Assembly: GCA_039707655.1 (NCBI GenBank)
Contig: CM077666.1
Span: 240,652,166 to 240,716,165, forward strand
Direction of reading: 5' to 3'
DNA length: 64,000 nt
From: Elymus sibiricus
Taxonomy: Eukaryota > Streptophyta > Magnoliopsida > Poales > Poaceae
Below the pieces are notes generated by a model. It ran no database searches, was not told the DNA's origin, and saw only the letters and a list, made by a program, of their open reading frames with translations. Position numbers and translations under genes: made by a program. Below are positions 11,040 through 21,290 of this stretch, one piece after another (position 1 is the stretch's first letter; every line of letters begins with the position of its first letter).

Positions 11040-12625
11040 TCATCACCTTCTTGCATGCGAATTTGATAATAGCCACTTTTAAGATCAATTTTAGAGAAAA
11101 TTGTGGCTCCACTAAGTTCATCAAGCATGTCATCTAGGCGTGGAATGGGATGGCGATATCTAACGGTGATAGCATTGATAGGACGGCAATCGGAACACAT
11201 GCGATAGGAACCATCTTTCTTTGGCACGAGAATGACCGGAACGGCACAAGGGCTCAAGCTTTCGCGTACATACCCATTCTCCATGAGATGTTGCACTTGC
11301 CTTTGGATTTCTTTTGTTTCTTCGGGGTTGACGCGGTATGGTGCCTTGTTCGGTAGCGGTGCGCCGGGGATGAGGTCAATGCGGTGTTCGATTCCGCGAA
11401 GTGGAGGAAGTCCGGGAGGTAGCTCATCGGGAAACACGTCCGCGAATTCCTGCAATAAATGAGACAATACCAAAGGAAGATGTTGTGAAGTATTAGTCCG
11501 CACCACTTCATCTTTGCACACAAGCACAAAGTGAAGAACACTTGATGGGCTCTCACTCACATCCCTCAAATCTCTTTTGGTGGCTAGGAGGACTAGATCT
11601 CTTTTGTCGCTCATCGTGGAGTCACTCATGTTTGGCTTGTGGCGCTCACTCTCTTTTTGGTGGTTCACTCGCTCACTTTTCTCTCCACGATGGGTAGATG
11701 CTTGCTTGTCCGCGATGACTTGACTTGGTGTCATAGGTCGAAGAATGAATTCCTTGCCCTTCATCTTGAAGCTATAGTGATTGGTCCGTCCGTTGTGGGT
11801 GACGCCGCGATCGAATTGCCAAGGTCTTCCAAGGAGTATATGGCACACGGACATAGGAAGCACATCACACTCCAATGTATCTTCGTACGCGCCAATCTTG
11901 AAGGAGACGTGAACGGTGTGCTCCACTTGAATGGTGCCGGAGTCGCTTAGCCATTGGACCTTGTAGGGGCGAGGGTGCTTCTTTTTGACCAATTGTAGCT
12001 TGGAACATAATTTTTCACTTGCCAAGTTGTGGCAACTTCCGCCGTCGATGCTGACCTTGACGGAACGTCCTTGAATTCCCGCTTTGGTATGGAAGATGTG
12101 GCAACGCTGGTCTTCATCTTGATGTTGTTGAAGTGTCAAGACCTTGGAGACAACAAGAGCGGGACTCGAATCATTGTCGCAAAACACTTGATCATCTTCT
12201 TCTTCATTCACTTGGCGGTGCATGGCCACTTGCTCGATGGCTGCCATTTCATCTTCACTCATAGAATCGTAGGTGCCGTCGGCGTTCATGATCATCGTGC
12301 GTCTTGTTGGGCACTCGAAGGACTTGTGGCCTCGTCCTTTGCACGTAAAGTACTTGATGTCACTTGTTTTGTTGGTGGCATCCGAAGGAGTTGTTGATGA
12401 CGAAGCTCTTGGCTTGGAGTTGCTTGTAGTAGGAGGAAGACGACTCGAAGATGTCGTTTGTTGCTTGGGGCTTGACGTGTCACCGGTACTTGGTGTAGCT
12501 CGAGCCGTGGAAGGAGTTGTGGAAGTCGTTGAAGCTTGACTGTATGAACCGTAGGTCTTGGAAGAGTACTTGGAGTACTTGTAGTCTTCTTGTACTTGTC
12601 GCTCCGCTTTGGTTGCTTGGTGCAC
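11000..12625 (-). pseudogene. pol: gag C-terminus, zinc knuckle, protease and RT N-terminus of element B
   Basis: Begins in the Gag linker HQATKAERQVQEDYKYSKY. The zinc knuckle is damaged: it reads YFTCKGRGHKSFEC where J and F have CFTCKGRGHKSFEC, so the first Cys of C-x2-C-x4-H-x4-C is Tyr. The aspartic protease follows (VSIDGGSCHNLASEKLC, ending CHILLGRPWQFDRG), with DGG in place of the more usual D(S/T)G. A linker [20 protein letters not shown] leads to RT ([33 protein letters not shown]). The frame ends after TKFGLY at the deletion shared with the next frame. Confidence 0.92.
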
Positions 12626-13869
12626 TAGCTCGAGGAGGTTGGAGTACGGTTGGAAGTCCGCAATTTTCTTGATTGATAGTTGAGGCCATTCAAGAAACGC
12701 GCCATTGTTTGTTCATCATCTTCCTTGACGTTGGCTCGTATCATTGCAATTTCCATCTCTTGGTAGTACGCTTCAACCGACTTGGTGCCTTGCTTGAGGA
12801 GTTGTAGTTTCTTGAAGAGGTCGCAGCTATAGTGTGTGGGCACAAAACGAGCTCGCATGACATCCTTCATTTGATCCCAAGTTGTGATGGGTGGTTCGCC
12901 TCTCTCTTGGCGCCGTTCGATCACTTGCTCCCACCAAATGAGAACATAATCTTGGAACTCGAGAGATGCCATGGCAATCTTCTTTGCCTCGTCGTAGTTG
13001 TGAAGACGGAATATCTTGTCGACCTTCAACGCCCATGAAAGGTATTCTTCGGGATCATTTCCACCGGAGAATTTAGGCATGGTGAACTTGAGCTTGCCGT
13101 TGCGCTCCTCATTGCGTTGGCGGCGGTTGCGATGACGCTCGAGCCGTGGAGGTTGATCTTCTAGCTCATCTTTGTCGTGTTCATCTTGATTGACTTGATG
13201 TGGTGGCCTTGGGATTCGTGCATGGTTCTGCATCTCTTGGCGCTCCTCAAGTCGTGTGGCTTCTTCTTGTTCGCGCACGCGACGGTTGCGTTCGGCGACG
13301 TTGCGAGTTGATTCGCGTAGGGCCCGTTGAGCTTCAAGCGCTTGCTCCTCACGACGTTGTCGTTCTTGGTGTAGGGCGTCGTCGTCTTGGTGCACTTGGC
13401 GTTGGCGTTGTGGAACTTGATCTTGGTTCCCGTTAGCTTGTGCTTGTCGTTGTTGTCGTTCGCGCTCTCGAATGCGGTCTTGCAAACCATTGCCATGGAA
13501 TGGGTTTCTTGAAGCTTGCCGGTCGTCATGTGCTTGAGGACGATGAGAGTGTGCTCGTGGAAGACTTGCATCCGAAGAAGTGTCCGAAGAGTGTCGGCTC
13601 GAATGGTGCCGTCTTGATCTTGATGACGACGAAGTGGAAGAATCATGGTTGAGCATCATGGTTCGGAACTCGTCCATTTGCGAAGATAGCTTGTCATCAA
13701 GGGTTTGTCGAAAGTCGGAGGTGAGTTGTTCGATGCGTTCGCCCAATGCTTCGCTCTCTTGATGTAATGCTCGTTGGACGCCAAAGAGGTGAGCCTTGGT
13801 GACGTAGTCGTTCGGTGCTTCTTCTTGCTCATCGAAGAGGGGGTTGATAGAAGTGCTCGGCCTATCCAT
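12625..13869 (-). pseudogene. gag: gag of element B, N-terminal part and capsid
   Basis: Start at the ATG at 13869 (MDRPSTSINPLFDEQEEAP); an in-frame upstream ATG at 14007 lies in the leader and its extension is not conserved. The N-terminus has an amphipathic helix, a Ser/Arg tract and a long Gln/Arg/Glu-rich coiled-coil-like stretch (about residues 130-270). The capsid follows: KLKFTMPKFSGGNDPEEYLSW, DYVLIWWEQVIERRQERGEP, FVPTHYSCDLFKKLQLLKQG, EAYYQEMEIAMIRANVKEDD. One base is missing near 12676 compared with J (after GLNY), which shifts the frame. Confidence 0.9.
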
Positions 13870-15268
13870 GATTCTCAAACAAGTGTTAGTGGAAGAAAGA
13901 AACGAACTAGACCAATGTACCTTATCCAATGTTGAAGATGGATCAATGATCACCCAATATGGTATTATGGAAATAGTGCAATTGGTACCGGATCGTGTCA
14001 ATCTCACACCTACACAAGTAAAGCTTTTGGAGGAGTTTGGTTAGGATGGTGGCACAAAATTTCTGCAATTGTTAGCAAGATATCAATAATGTTGAAAAAG
14101 ATTCACAAGTTCGCACGTGAAAACAAGTAGACCAATAGCAATAAGGAGTACACGGAAACACACACACGGATAGATAAATGAGGTCGTGCAACCAAGGAAT
14201 GAGCTCAAAACGTGGAATCCACGGAAAACGCTCGTGTTGCACAACACTAGAGAGACGCTAGCGCGATTGCTCAATAGGCGGATACGAACTTGTGCACAAC
14301 CTATAAGAGGCAAAACGTAACGCTTCCTATCTCACTTATGCTATTTATGTATGATTCCCGGTGAACTTGTCACAATGATCCAAGATGATCAAATATGATA
14401 TGTAATGTGGCGATGCTATGGCTATTGCTTACAAGCTTGTTGTTACTCTTTTCTCTTTGCTTAAAAGCTTCTCTTTCTTTCGATATTTTCCTTTGGCCAC
14501 GTATGCGAAATGCTCTTACGATGATAGCAATGATGTATATGCGGGAACAAAATTTTGGCACAAAAGATGATATGAGTATTTATGAACGCGATGGTAGCTA
14601 TGCGGCTCGGTATCACTAAAGTGCAAAAGTAGCGTTGCCGGCAATACTCAAATGGCTAGTCTCGTAGGAAAGCTACGCAAAAGATGGTCTCGGGGGTTCA
14701 CAATGTAATGGCAAGGGAGAGAACAAGATGTCGTCGAGGTTACCGTCCTTGCTTACGGTTGTGGTGTCACGATGGTGAGACGGTCATTGTTGATGTCGAA
14801 GAAGGGGAGTGCACGGTCTTCAGTACGTTAGCGAAGATGCCGCTGCACCGTTGTGGAAGATGCCCTTCTCGTAGAAAGTGTCGATATTGCGGAAGTTGTC
14901 AGGTGTGGCGGTTGTTGAGCGGTGGTAGGGCGGTTGTACCGATCAACCGGTAGTTGACCGATAGTTGGGCGGTACAACCGGTAAACACGGGAAAAATTTC
15001 CAGATTTCAAATCTGGCAGAAGAACACGAGATGTAAGAGGAAAATTGGTGGGGAAAGGAAATTTTTTGGGGAATTTCGTGGTGGGGAAGGCTAGATCCAC
15101 TTGAAACACAGCAAATCCATGGATCAAAATCAACAAAACATGATCAAACCAACAAATCACAAAATTTTTGGTATGGCTATTTTTGTGGGGAATTTTCGAA
15201 ATTGGGCAAAAACAACAAAATTGGGGCTAGAAAGTGGAGGGGATGAACTCCAAAGTGTGAATCAACGT
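13870..15268 (-). other. Leader of element B
   Basis: A noncoding stretch of 1.4 kb, nearly identical in J (50043-51431). It holds inverted-repeat motifs near the primer site (14906-14982) and the block with GTCGTCGAGGTTACCGTC that is common to group 1. No conserved frame. Confidence 0.85.
14906..14982. repeat. Inverted-repeat motifs in the leader of B
   Basis: Motifs GGGCGGTTGTACCGATC, ACCGGTAGTTGACC and GGCGGTACAACCGGT. They are the same type as in the U3 array of B, in both orientations. Confidence 0.8.
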
Positions 15269-15281
15269 GGCTCTGATACCA
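15269..15281 (-). promoter_or_regulatory. Primer binding site of element B
   Basis: Minus strand TGGTATCAGAGCC, three bases inside the 5' LTR; initiator Met-tRNA type. Confidence 0.93.
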
Positions 15282-15284
15282 AGA

Positions 15285-16225
15285 TGATGTAGGGTGGAAC
15301 CCTAGATGACGATCTTTTCACACTTTAGGAGGGGGGGAAAGGAGCAAATCCAAGAAGAACACAAGAGGAACACTCAAATGACACAATCCAAATCACACAT
15401 GCACTAGATCCACATACACATAGTAGAGATACAAGATCCAAAGTCAACACAAGAGGATACACGGTAGCTAGTTCATCCCAATCCGTAGAGGAGTTGAGGT
15501 CTTGAATCCGGAGCGGATCTTCTCACATGGGTCTCATGGAGGTCTTGATCTCCATGCGAGAGGTATGGATGAGCAAAGCTCTATCTCAAAGAGCTATCTA
15601 CTTTGCTAACCCTAATTCGGAGCTAGGAGACGAGTATTTATAGTCCAAGGGGTAAGTGGAGGGATACATGGGTCGTTGCCCTTTCACAGCGCGCAGGCTG
15701 ACCGGTTGTACCGGACTTGCGGGCGGTTGTACCGCTGGGAGCTCAGGCACTGGTTCCTGGAGGTGTTCACTGAAGGGAGGACCGGTTGTACCGCTTGGGG
15801 GACCGATTGTACCGGGCTGGCTGGCGCTGGGGGAATAACCGGGCTGGTACTGGCCTTGCTCCGCTCGAATACAGAAGGTTGCCCGGTACTTGGGCGGTAG
15901 TGGAGCGGTTAAACCGGTGGACCGGTTGTTGACCGGTAGTGGGGCGGTTGTACCGGTGTTCCTGGGCTGGGCACAGTCATTTCCAAGTCCTTGGTGTCTA
16001 TCTTGCTCCATTCCTTCTCCTTGGCCGATTCCTTTGTACCTAAGTATGAAAAGTGTCTCCGTTTGAGGTAGTAGCCATGTCTCACTCGAGTCAAATGGAA
16101 GTTCACTAAGGAGAGATGTCACCTCGGTTTCGAGAGCTCTTGCACGTGCTCGCGTCATCGGTCATCTTGGTACTTGGTGAGACGTAGGTGGGTCCATGGG
16201 GATGACCGTAGGATGCTCCGCATCA
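15285..16225 (-). repeat. 5' LTR of element B (941 bp)
   Basis: Same length and layout as the 3' LTR. TATA box TATAAATA at 15642-15635, motif array at 15701-15957, and the U3 tail frame ([11 protein letters not shown] type) upstream of it at 15598-16158. The few differences from the 3' LTR are mostly transitions. Confidence 0.95.
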
Positions 16226-17212
16226 CGTCGTATTCATGTTGTCGAAGAGGTGCATTCTCGTCGCCATTTTTGAAGGGGATGGCCCATGCTCGACCGTCTT
16301 GTCGCCGTCTTGGTCTAGGAGGGCCATATGATGTGGCACCTCGTTGCTCGTCTCAATGACCGAATGGAATTTCCCATGCTCGGCCATCTTCCTTGAGGGG
16401 CTTCCTAAGATGGAAGGGTCGGCCTCGTTTGTACTTGGTCGCCTTGGACTTGGCGCCGAAGCTTCTTCTTGGTGGCGCTCGTCTCGCGGTCTTCTCGAAG
16501 CTTGATGTAGAGCTTGTTGGAACTTGTTGGTGTTCGCATCGTGAGCGTCTTCGTGTTGATGGTGACGTTGCCACGCTTGACCTTGATGTCGATGGTGTGC
16601 GTCGTCGTTGCATCCTTGTTTCTTGTAGTTGAATTGCCCTTCATGACGATGTGGATGTCGAACGTGATGATGGTCGTCATGAAAGTGAGGATGTGGACGA
16701 ATTGCTCTTTTGTCGGATGTGCGCTCCGAAGATGTGCTACTTGGTCGCCGCCGCCTTGAAGATGACAAAGGGGAAGAAGCCAATGTAGCTGATGCAGTCT
16801 TGGGGTCGCTGTCGATGTTCTGTATGGCCCGTGCGCACGGGGGTGTAGGAGGCCGTGTGCACGGGGTCCCGTGTGCACGGGGGTCGCTGGCCCGTGTGCA
16901 CGGGGTTGTCAGAGAAGCCAACATGCTCCCGGAAGGCTGCTCTTCCGTTCTTGTGGTACGCCCTTGATGAACTTGAGCGTCCTGGTCTTGTCGGTGTCGA
17001 TGCCGGTGTGTCCTTGCCGAAGATGGTAGCTCCGGAGTCTTTGCACTTGAGCGTCTTCTCGAAGATGATGAAGACCGCTTGCCGGTGTTGATGAGGACCT
17101 TGAGCTCCTCCATGTACTTGTCCATCTTGGCGTCGATGAAGTTCTTCATGGCATCGAACTCGTCGTCGTGGTTGTCGTCGAAGACCGGAGATGATGTGCT
17201 TGGCCAATCAAT
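16226..17212 (-). pseudogene. gag: gag-like N-terminal frame of element C, start codon lost
   Basis: Homologous to the start of the gag of A (DEFDAMKNFIDAKMDKYMEE). The expected start codon is ATT at 17212-17210 (I in place of M of MDRQSTS), so the frame stays open only from an upstream leader ATG at 17347. After a Ser/Arg tract it reads through a CCCGTGCGCACGGG-type array (16906-16827, PRAHG and PCARA peptides). It then enters a His/Arg/Asp-rich segment and continues in frame across B into the domain X region. No capsid region like that of A is recognisable. Confidence 0.65.
16827..16906. repeat. CCCGTGCGCACGGG-type motifs inside the gag frame of C
   Basis: Four copies, one perfect (about 16828) and three with TG in place of the central CG (GTGTGCAC). 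They sit in a coding frame rather than in a leader or LTR. Confidence 0.85.
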
Positions 17213-18117
17213 CACAAGACTCGAGCAAAAGTGAGTGGAAGAAAGGGAAGAACTAGACCAAATGTACCTTTCCAATGTTGAAGATGGATCAATGATCACC
17301 CAATATGGTATTATGGAAATAGCACAATTGGTACCGGATCTTGTCAATTCTCACACCTACACAATAAAGCTTATGGAGTAGCTGGGTGAGGATAGTGGCA
17401 CAAAATTTAATGCAATTGTTAGCAAGAGTCAATAATGTTGAAAAAGATTCACAAATTCGCAAGTAAAACAAGTAGACCAATAGCAATGAATGGCACACGG
17501 AAACACACACACGGATAGATAGATGGGGTTGTGCAACCAAGGAATGAGCTCAAAATGTGATATCCACGAAAAATGCTCGTGTTGCACAACTCTAGAGAGA
17601 CGCTAGCACGATTGCACTATTGGGCGTGATACGAACTTGTGCACAACCTATAGAAACAAAACGTGTCGACTTCTATCCCAAGTAGGCTATGTATGTATGG
17701 TTCCCGGTGTCTCGCACACAATGATCCAAGATGATCAATGATGGTATATGATATGCTATTGCTATGATGCTATCGCTATTGTTCACAAGCTCTTTGCTTC
17801 TTCTCTTTTGCTTAAAAGTTTTTGCTGTTTTTTTTGTTGACTATGCCAAAATGCTTGATGTTAGAGCCAATATCTAAGACAAGTAAGTAAGATATGCACG
17901 GAAGAGACTTATGAGCACGATGATGATAGCAAGATAAATGCACGCTAAATGTAGCTATGCGGAGTAGGCATATCACTATGGTGCACAAATACATGGCCCG
18001 GCAGTTCTCAACTCGCTAGTCTCGATGGGTAAGTGACGCAAAATAGGCTGAAGGCTATCAATGCAATGGCAAGGGTAAATACAAGATGTCGTCGAGGTTA
18101 CCGTCCTCGGTTGGTAA
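17213..18117 (-). other. Leader of element C, truncated
   Basis: Noncoding. It matches group 1 leaders (GATCACCCAATATGGTATTA near 17294; GTCGTCGAGGTTACCGTC near 18090) up to about 18117. There it joins the leader of D in opposite orientation. Primer site and LTR are missing. Confidence 0.8.
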
Positions 18118-19834
18118 GCATTACATTGAGTGATACTCGATACATCCTCAATCTTCGGAAAAGGTAACTTTGGTTTTGTCCTCTCATTTCCTACTCACAT
18201 CTACTTGATCATGATGGATAGGCCGAGCACTTCTTCAAATCCCCTCTTCGATGAGCACAACGCACCGAACGACTACATATCCAAGAGCCATCTCTTTGGG
18301 GTACAACAAGCCTTGCATCAAGAGAGTGAAGCTTTGGGTGACCGCATCGAGCAACTCGCAACCGACTTGTGTCACTCCGAAACACGAACAGGAGACTACC
18401 TCGATGCCAAGCTTACTACACAAATGGAAGAATTTCGTGCCATGATGATTGACTGCGCTTCCTCAACTTCGTCTTCGACAAGGAGAACCCGGTCCCGGCG
18501 CCATACTTCGGATTCTTCATCGGATGCAAGTCTTCCACGAGCTCGTCCTCATATTCGACAAGACTATCAAGCTACACAATATCCATTACATGGCAATGGT
18601 TTGCAAGACCGCCTTCAAGAGCGCGAACGACAACGTCATCAAGTTCAAGACGCCATGCACCAAGAGCAAGTTCCACGACGTCAACAACATGACACGCAAG
18701 ACGGCGATCCACTTCGGCAAGAGAAACAATGTCCTGAGCAACAAGCCCTCGAAGCTCAACATGCACTTCGAGAAGCCACTCGTGCTCTCGTCAAACACAA
18801 CTGTCGTGTGCGTGAAGAAGAAGAGGCACGTCGTCACCAAGAAGAAGCCGCACACCTTGAGGAGAATCAAGAAAGGAGGAACCGCGCAAGAGTACCTCAT
18901 CGACAACGTCGAGCCAACCACATAGAGCAAGCCGAGAACGAGGATGACGACCCACCTCCAAGACAAGAACGACGATAACACCGGAATCATGACGAACAAA
19001 GCTACGGCAAGCAGTTCAACATGCTGAAGTTCTCTAGAAGCACCAATCCCGAAGACTACCTCTCATGGGCCTTAAAGGTGGACAAGATATTCCTCTTCAC
19101 CAATATGACGAGGAAGAGAAGGTAGCCATGGCATCGCTTGAGTTCCAAGACTATGTTCTCATTTGGTGGGAGCAAGTGATCGAAAGACGCCAAGAGAAAG
19201 GCGAACCACCCATCACCACTTGGACTCAAATGAAGGGTGTCATGAGAGCTCGTTTTGTGCCTACACACTATAGCCGCGACCTCTTCAAGAAATTGCAACT
19301 CCTTAGTGCACCAAGCGACCAAGGCGGAGTGACAAGTGCAAGAGGACTACAAGTACTCCCGGTACTCTTCCAAGACCTATGGTTCATACACTCAAACTTC
19401 AACGACTACGACAGCTCCTACTACGACTCGAGCTACACCAAGCACCAATGACAAGTTAAGCTCCAAACAACCAATAACATCTTCGAATCGTCCTACTTCA
19501 AGTACACCCAAGCCAAGAGGTTCGTCATCAACAACTCCTACGGATGCTACCGCCAAGACAAGTGCATCAAATGCTTCACTTGAAAGGGCCAAGGCCACAA
19601 GTCATTTGAGTGCCCCACATGGCGCACCATGATCGCCAATGATGACGGCACCTACGATTCAATGAGCGAAGAAGAAATGGAAACCCTTGGGCACGTGGCC
19701 ATGCATCGACAAGTGAATGAAGATGATTCGAGCCCCTCTCTTGTTGTCTCCAAGATCTTGACACTTCAACAACAACAAGACGAAGATCAACATTGCCACA
19801 TCTTCCATACCAAAGCGGGTATCCAAGGACGTTC
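18118..19834 (+). mobile_element. Element D: 5' segment of a plus-strand gypsy element (continues as M)
   Basis: Starts inside a leader (GCATTACATTGAGTG, matching F at about 24839) and carries gag up to the end of the Gag-protease linker (HIFHTKAGIQGRS), where E is inserted. The same protein context resumes at 62635, about 85 codons further on, so D and M are almost certainly one interrupted element. Confidence 0.82.
18214..19834 (+). pseudogene. gag: gag of element D, several lesions
   Basis: Start at ATG 18214 (MDRPSTSSNPLFDEH). The first frame runs to a stop at 18978 after DDDPPPRQERR. The homology then continues in other frames: YLSWALKVDKIF, then AMASLEFQDYVLIWWEQVIE (19128 on), then FVPTHYSRDLFKKLQLL. 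Here about 190 bp are missing relative to F, and the sequence jumps to the VHQATKAER linker. The zinc knuckle has a stop in place of its second Cys (KCFT*KGQGHKSFEC) near 19580. The last frame ends with YDSMSEEEME and HIFHTKAGIQGRS. Confidence 0.85.
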
Positions 19835-20131
19835 TGATGTAGGGTGGAACCCTAATTGACGATCTTGCACGAATTGGAGGGGATCCTACGAAGAACACAA
19901 AGAACACGAGGAAGAACACAGGGAAATCACAAGAGGAACACTCAAGAACAAGTCCAATCACACATCCACTAGACTAACAAACACATGGATCCACAAGGTA
20001 CATGAACAATCAAAGGGAACGTTACAAGGTAGAGTTCATCCCAAATCCTATGAAGGAGATGTGGTCTTGAATCCACTAGGGGATCTTCTCACATGCTCAC
20101 ATGGAGGTCTTGATCTCCATGGGAGAGGTCA

Positions 20132-20154
20132 CTCTCTCTCTCTCTCTCTCTCTC
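20132..20154 (-). repeat. (GA)n microsatellite in the 3' LTR of E
   Basis: About eleven CT units (GA on the sense strand). The shortened 5' LTR copy has an interrupted CTCTCTTTCTCTC at 43592-43604. Confidence 0.8.
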
Positions 20155-20298
20155 AAGAGGAGTAGTGGTAGGAGCTAGGCTCAATTAGATGAGCCAACAC
20201 TTTGCTCCCCCAATTCGGAGCTAGGAGACGAGTACTTATAGTCCAAGGGGTAAGTTGGGGGTTACATGGGTCGTTGCCCTTTCACTGCGCGCAGGCAG

Positions 20299-20545
20299 GC
20301 CGGTTGTATCGGTCACTCAACCGGTTATACCACTGGGAGCTCCTATACCGGTTCCTGGAGGTGTTCGTGGAAGTAGGGACCGGTTGTACCGGTGGGAGGA
20401 CCGGTTGTACCGGTCAAGCTGCAGCTGTGGGAACAACCGGGGCGGTACCAGTCTTGCGCCGCTTGATTAAAGAACGTGGACCGGTAGTTGGGCGGTAGTG
20501 GACCGGTTGTACTGGTGGACTGGTTTTACCGGTGTTCGGACCAGT
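20299..20545. repeat. U3 inverted-repeat motif array, element E
   Basis: GGCCGGTTGTATCGGT, AACCGGTTATACCAC, GACCGGTTGTACCGGT (twice) and related half-sites. Same type as A, with more substitutions. Confidence 0.85.
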
Positions 20546-21290
20546 TGTACTTGTATTTCTGGGCTGACACGGTCCTCCTCTTCCTTCTCTTCCATGCTTC
20601 CCTCGCGGATGGTGTAGTTGTTCCTTGGTGCTTCCACTCCTCCTCGACATCCGTGAAGCTCCGACAATACCTATGCATGCACATGGGAGAAGTGTCAAGT
20701 AGTATACCATCCTCGAAGGGGTCAAGTGAGCACGTGTAAAGGAGATGATTCACCTTTGTGTATGTGAAGTAGATGTCGCATGTGTCACTTGCCAAATGGA
20801 CTTTTGACATGGTGATGTCCGTAGGATGCTCCGCATCATCCCCTCCCCCTTGGGAAAGATCCGTCCTTGGATCGAAATCCAAATCACCATGGGAAAGAGA
20901 TGTCATCGCCATGTAGAAGTGGACGATCACCAAGAACTTATCATCTTGTAGCTCGAAATGGGCACTCTCCAATGTCGCACCATCTCGTGATTCCTTCAAA
21001 AGGAGCAAGAACAACAAACACTTGGAAAAACAAATGTGGTTAGCGTTAGTGCAAAACCAAGCATTCAAGTGGTGATTCACCCAACAAGTGTCGTCATGTA
21101 TGGCATAAGGTGTGACAAAGGAATGAGACATGGCATGTAAGCACATAAATTGAGCACAATCAAGATCATCATGGCAACAAGCATGCAAATGGGAGGTAGA
21201 GATGCTAATATGTGTGACAAGAGAACAAGCATCTACCTCATGGTCATAGCAAACATGCATAAAGCTCAACAAATGGTCTATGGTAAGCAT
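20526..21290 (-). CDS. 3' end of the domain X region frame of E, running through the polypurine tract into the LTR
   Basis: 254 codons. The internal part has FMHVCYDHEVDACSLVTHIS and CLLFLLLLKESRDGATLES. It then reads FELQDDKFLVIVHFYMAMTS and [20 protein letters not shown]. The last stretch matches the end of autonomous Pol ([18 protein letters not shown]). The polypurine tract encodes QGGG, and the frame continues in the LTR with DDAEHP and the same tail as A (LASDTCDIYFTYTKVNHLLY). So even an element without pol keeps the Pol terminus and the frame across the LTR boundary. Confidence 0.6.
   Translation of the reverse strand: MLTIDHLLSFMHVCYDHEVDACSLVTHISISTSHLHACCHDDLDCAQFMCLHAMSHSFVTPYAIHDDTCWVNHHLNAWFCTNANHICFSKCLLFLLLLKESRDGATLESAHFELQDDKFLVIVHFYMAMTSLSHGDLDFDPRTDLSQGGGDDAEHPTDITMSKVHLASDTCDIYFTYTKVNHLLYTCSLDPFEDGILLDTSPMCMHRYCRSFTDVEEEWKHQGTTTPSAREAWKRRKRRTVSAQKYKYNWSEHR
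20839..20851 (-). promoter_or_regulatory. Polypurine tract of element E
   Basis: Minus strand AAGGGGGAGGGGA directly before the LTR start TGATGCGG. Confidence 0.88.

Larger units (their letters stand above)
7896..16225 (-). mobile_element. Element B: full-length Ty3/gypsy retrotransposon (8330 bp)
   Basis: Two LTRs of exactly 941 bp (7896-8836 and 15285-16225) differ at only a modest number of sites, so the insertion is fairly recent. It has primer site, gag, protease, RT, RNase H, integrase and a G-run polypurine tract in the expected order. Two frameshifts break the polyprotein. The domain order RT-RNase H-integrase is Ty3/gypsy. The integrase resembles the chromovirus type, but I see no convincing chromodomain after it. 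Inserted in element C. Confidence 0.95.
6064..18117 (-). mobile_element. Element C: non-autonomous LTR retrotransposon, split by B and truncated at both ends
   Basis: Two segments, 18117-16226 and 7895-6064, form one minus-strand element interrupted by B. They contain part of the leader, a gag-like N-terminal frame and the domain X region. Flanks of B read TGTCG (7891-7895) and CGTCG (16226-16230), a target duplication with one mismatch. Removing B and one copy restores an open frame across the junction. No RT or integrase is present. The 5' LTR and primer site are lost at the 18117 junction, and the 3' end is lost at P (6063/6064). Confidence 0.82.
19835..20838 (-). repeat. 3' LTR of element E (1004 bp), mosaic
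   Basis: TGATGTAGGG...TGCTCCGCATCA with a polypurine tract outside. U5 and the GA-repeat part resemble A, as does the U3 coding tail. The promoter core (about 20206-20290, with GGAGCTAGGAGACGAGTA) matches B and J instead. The TATA position reads TATAAGTA (20240-20233). Confidence 0.9.
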
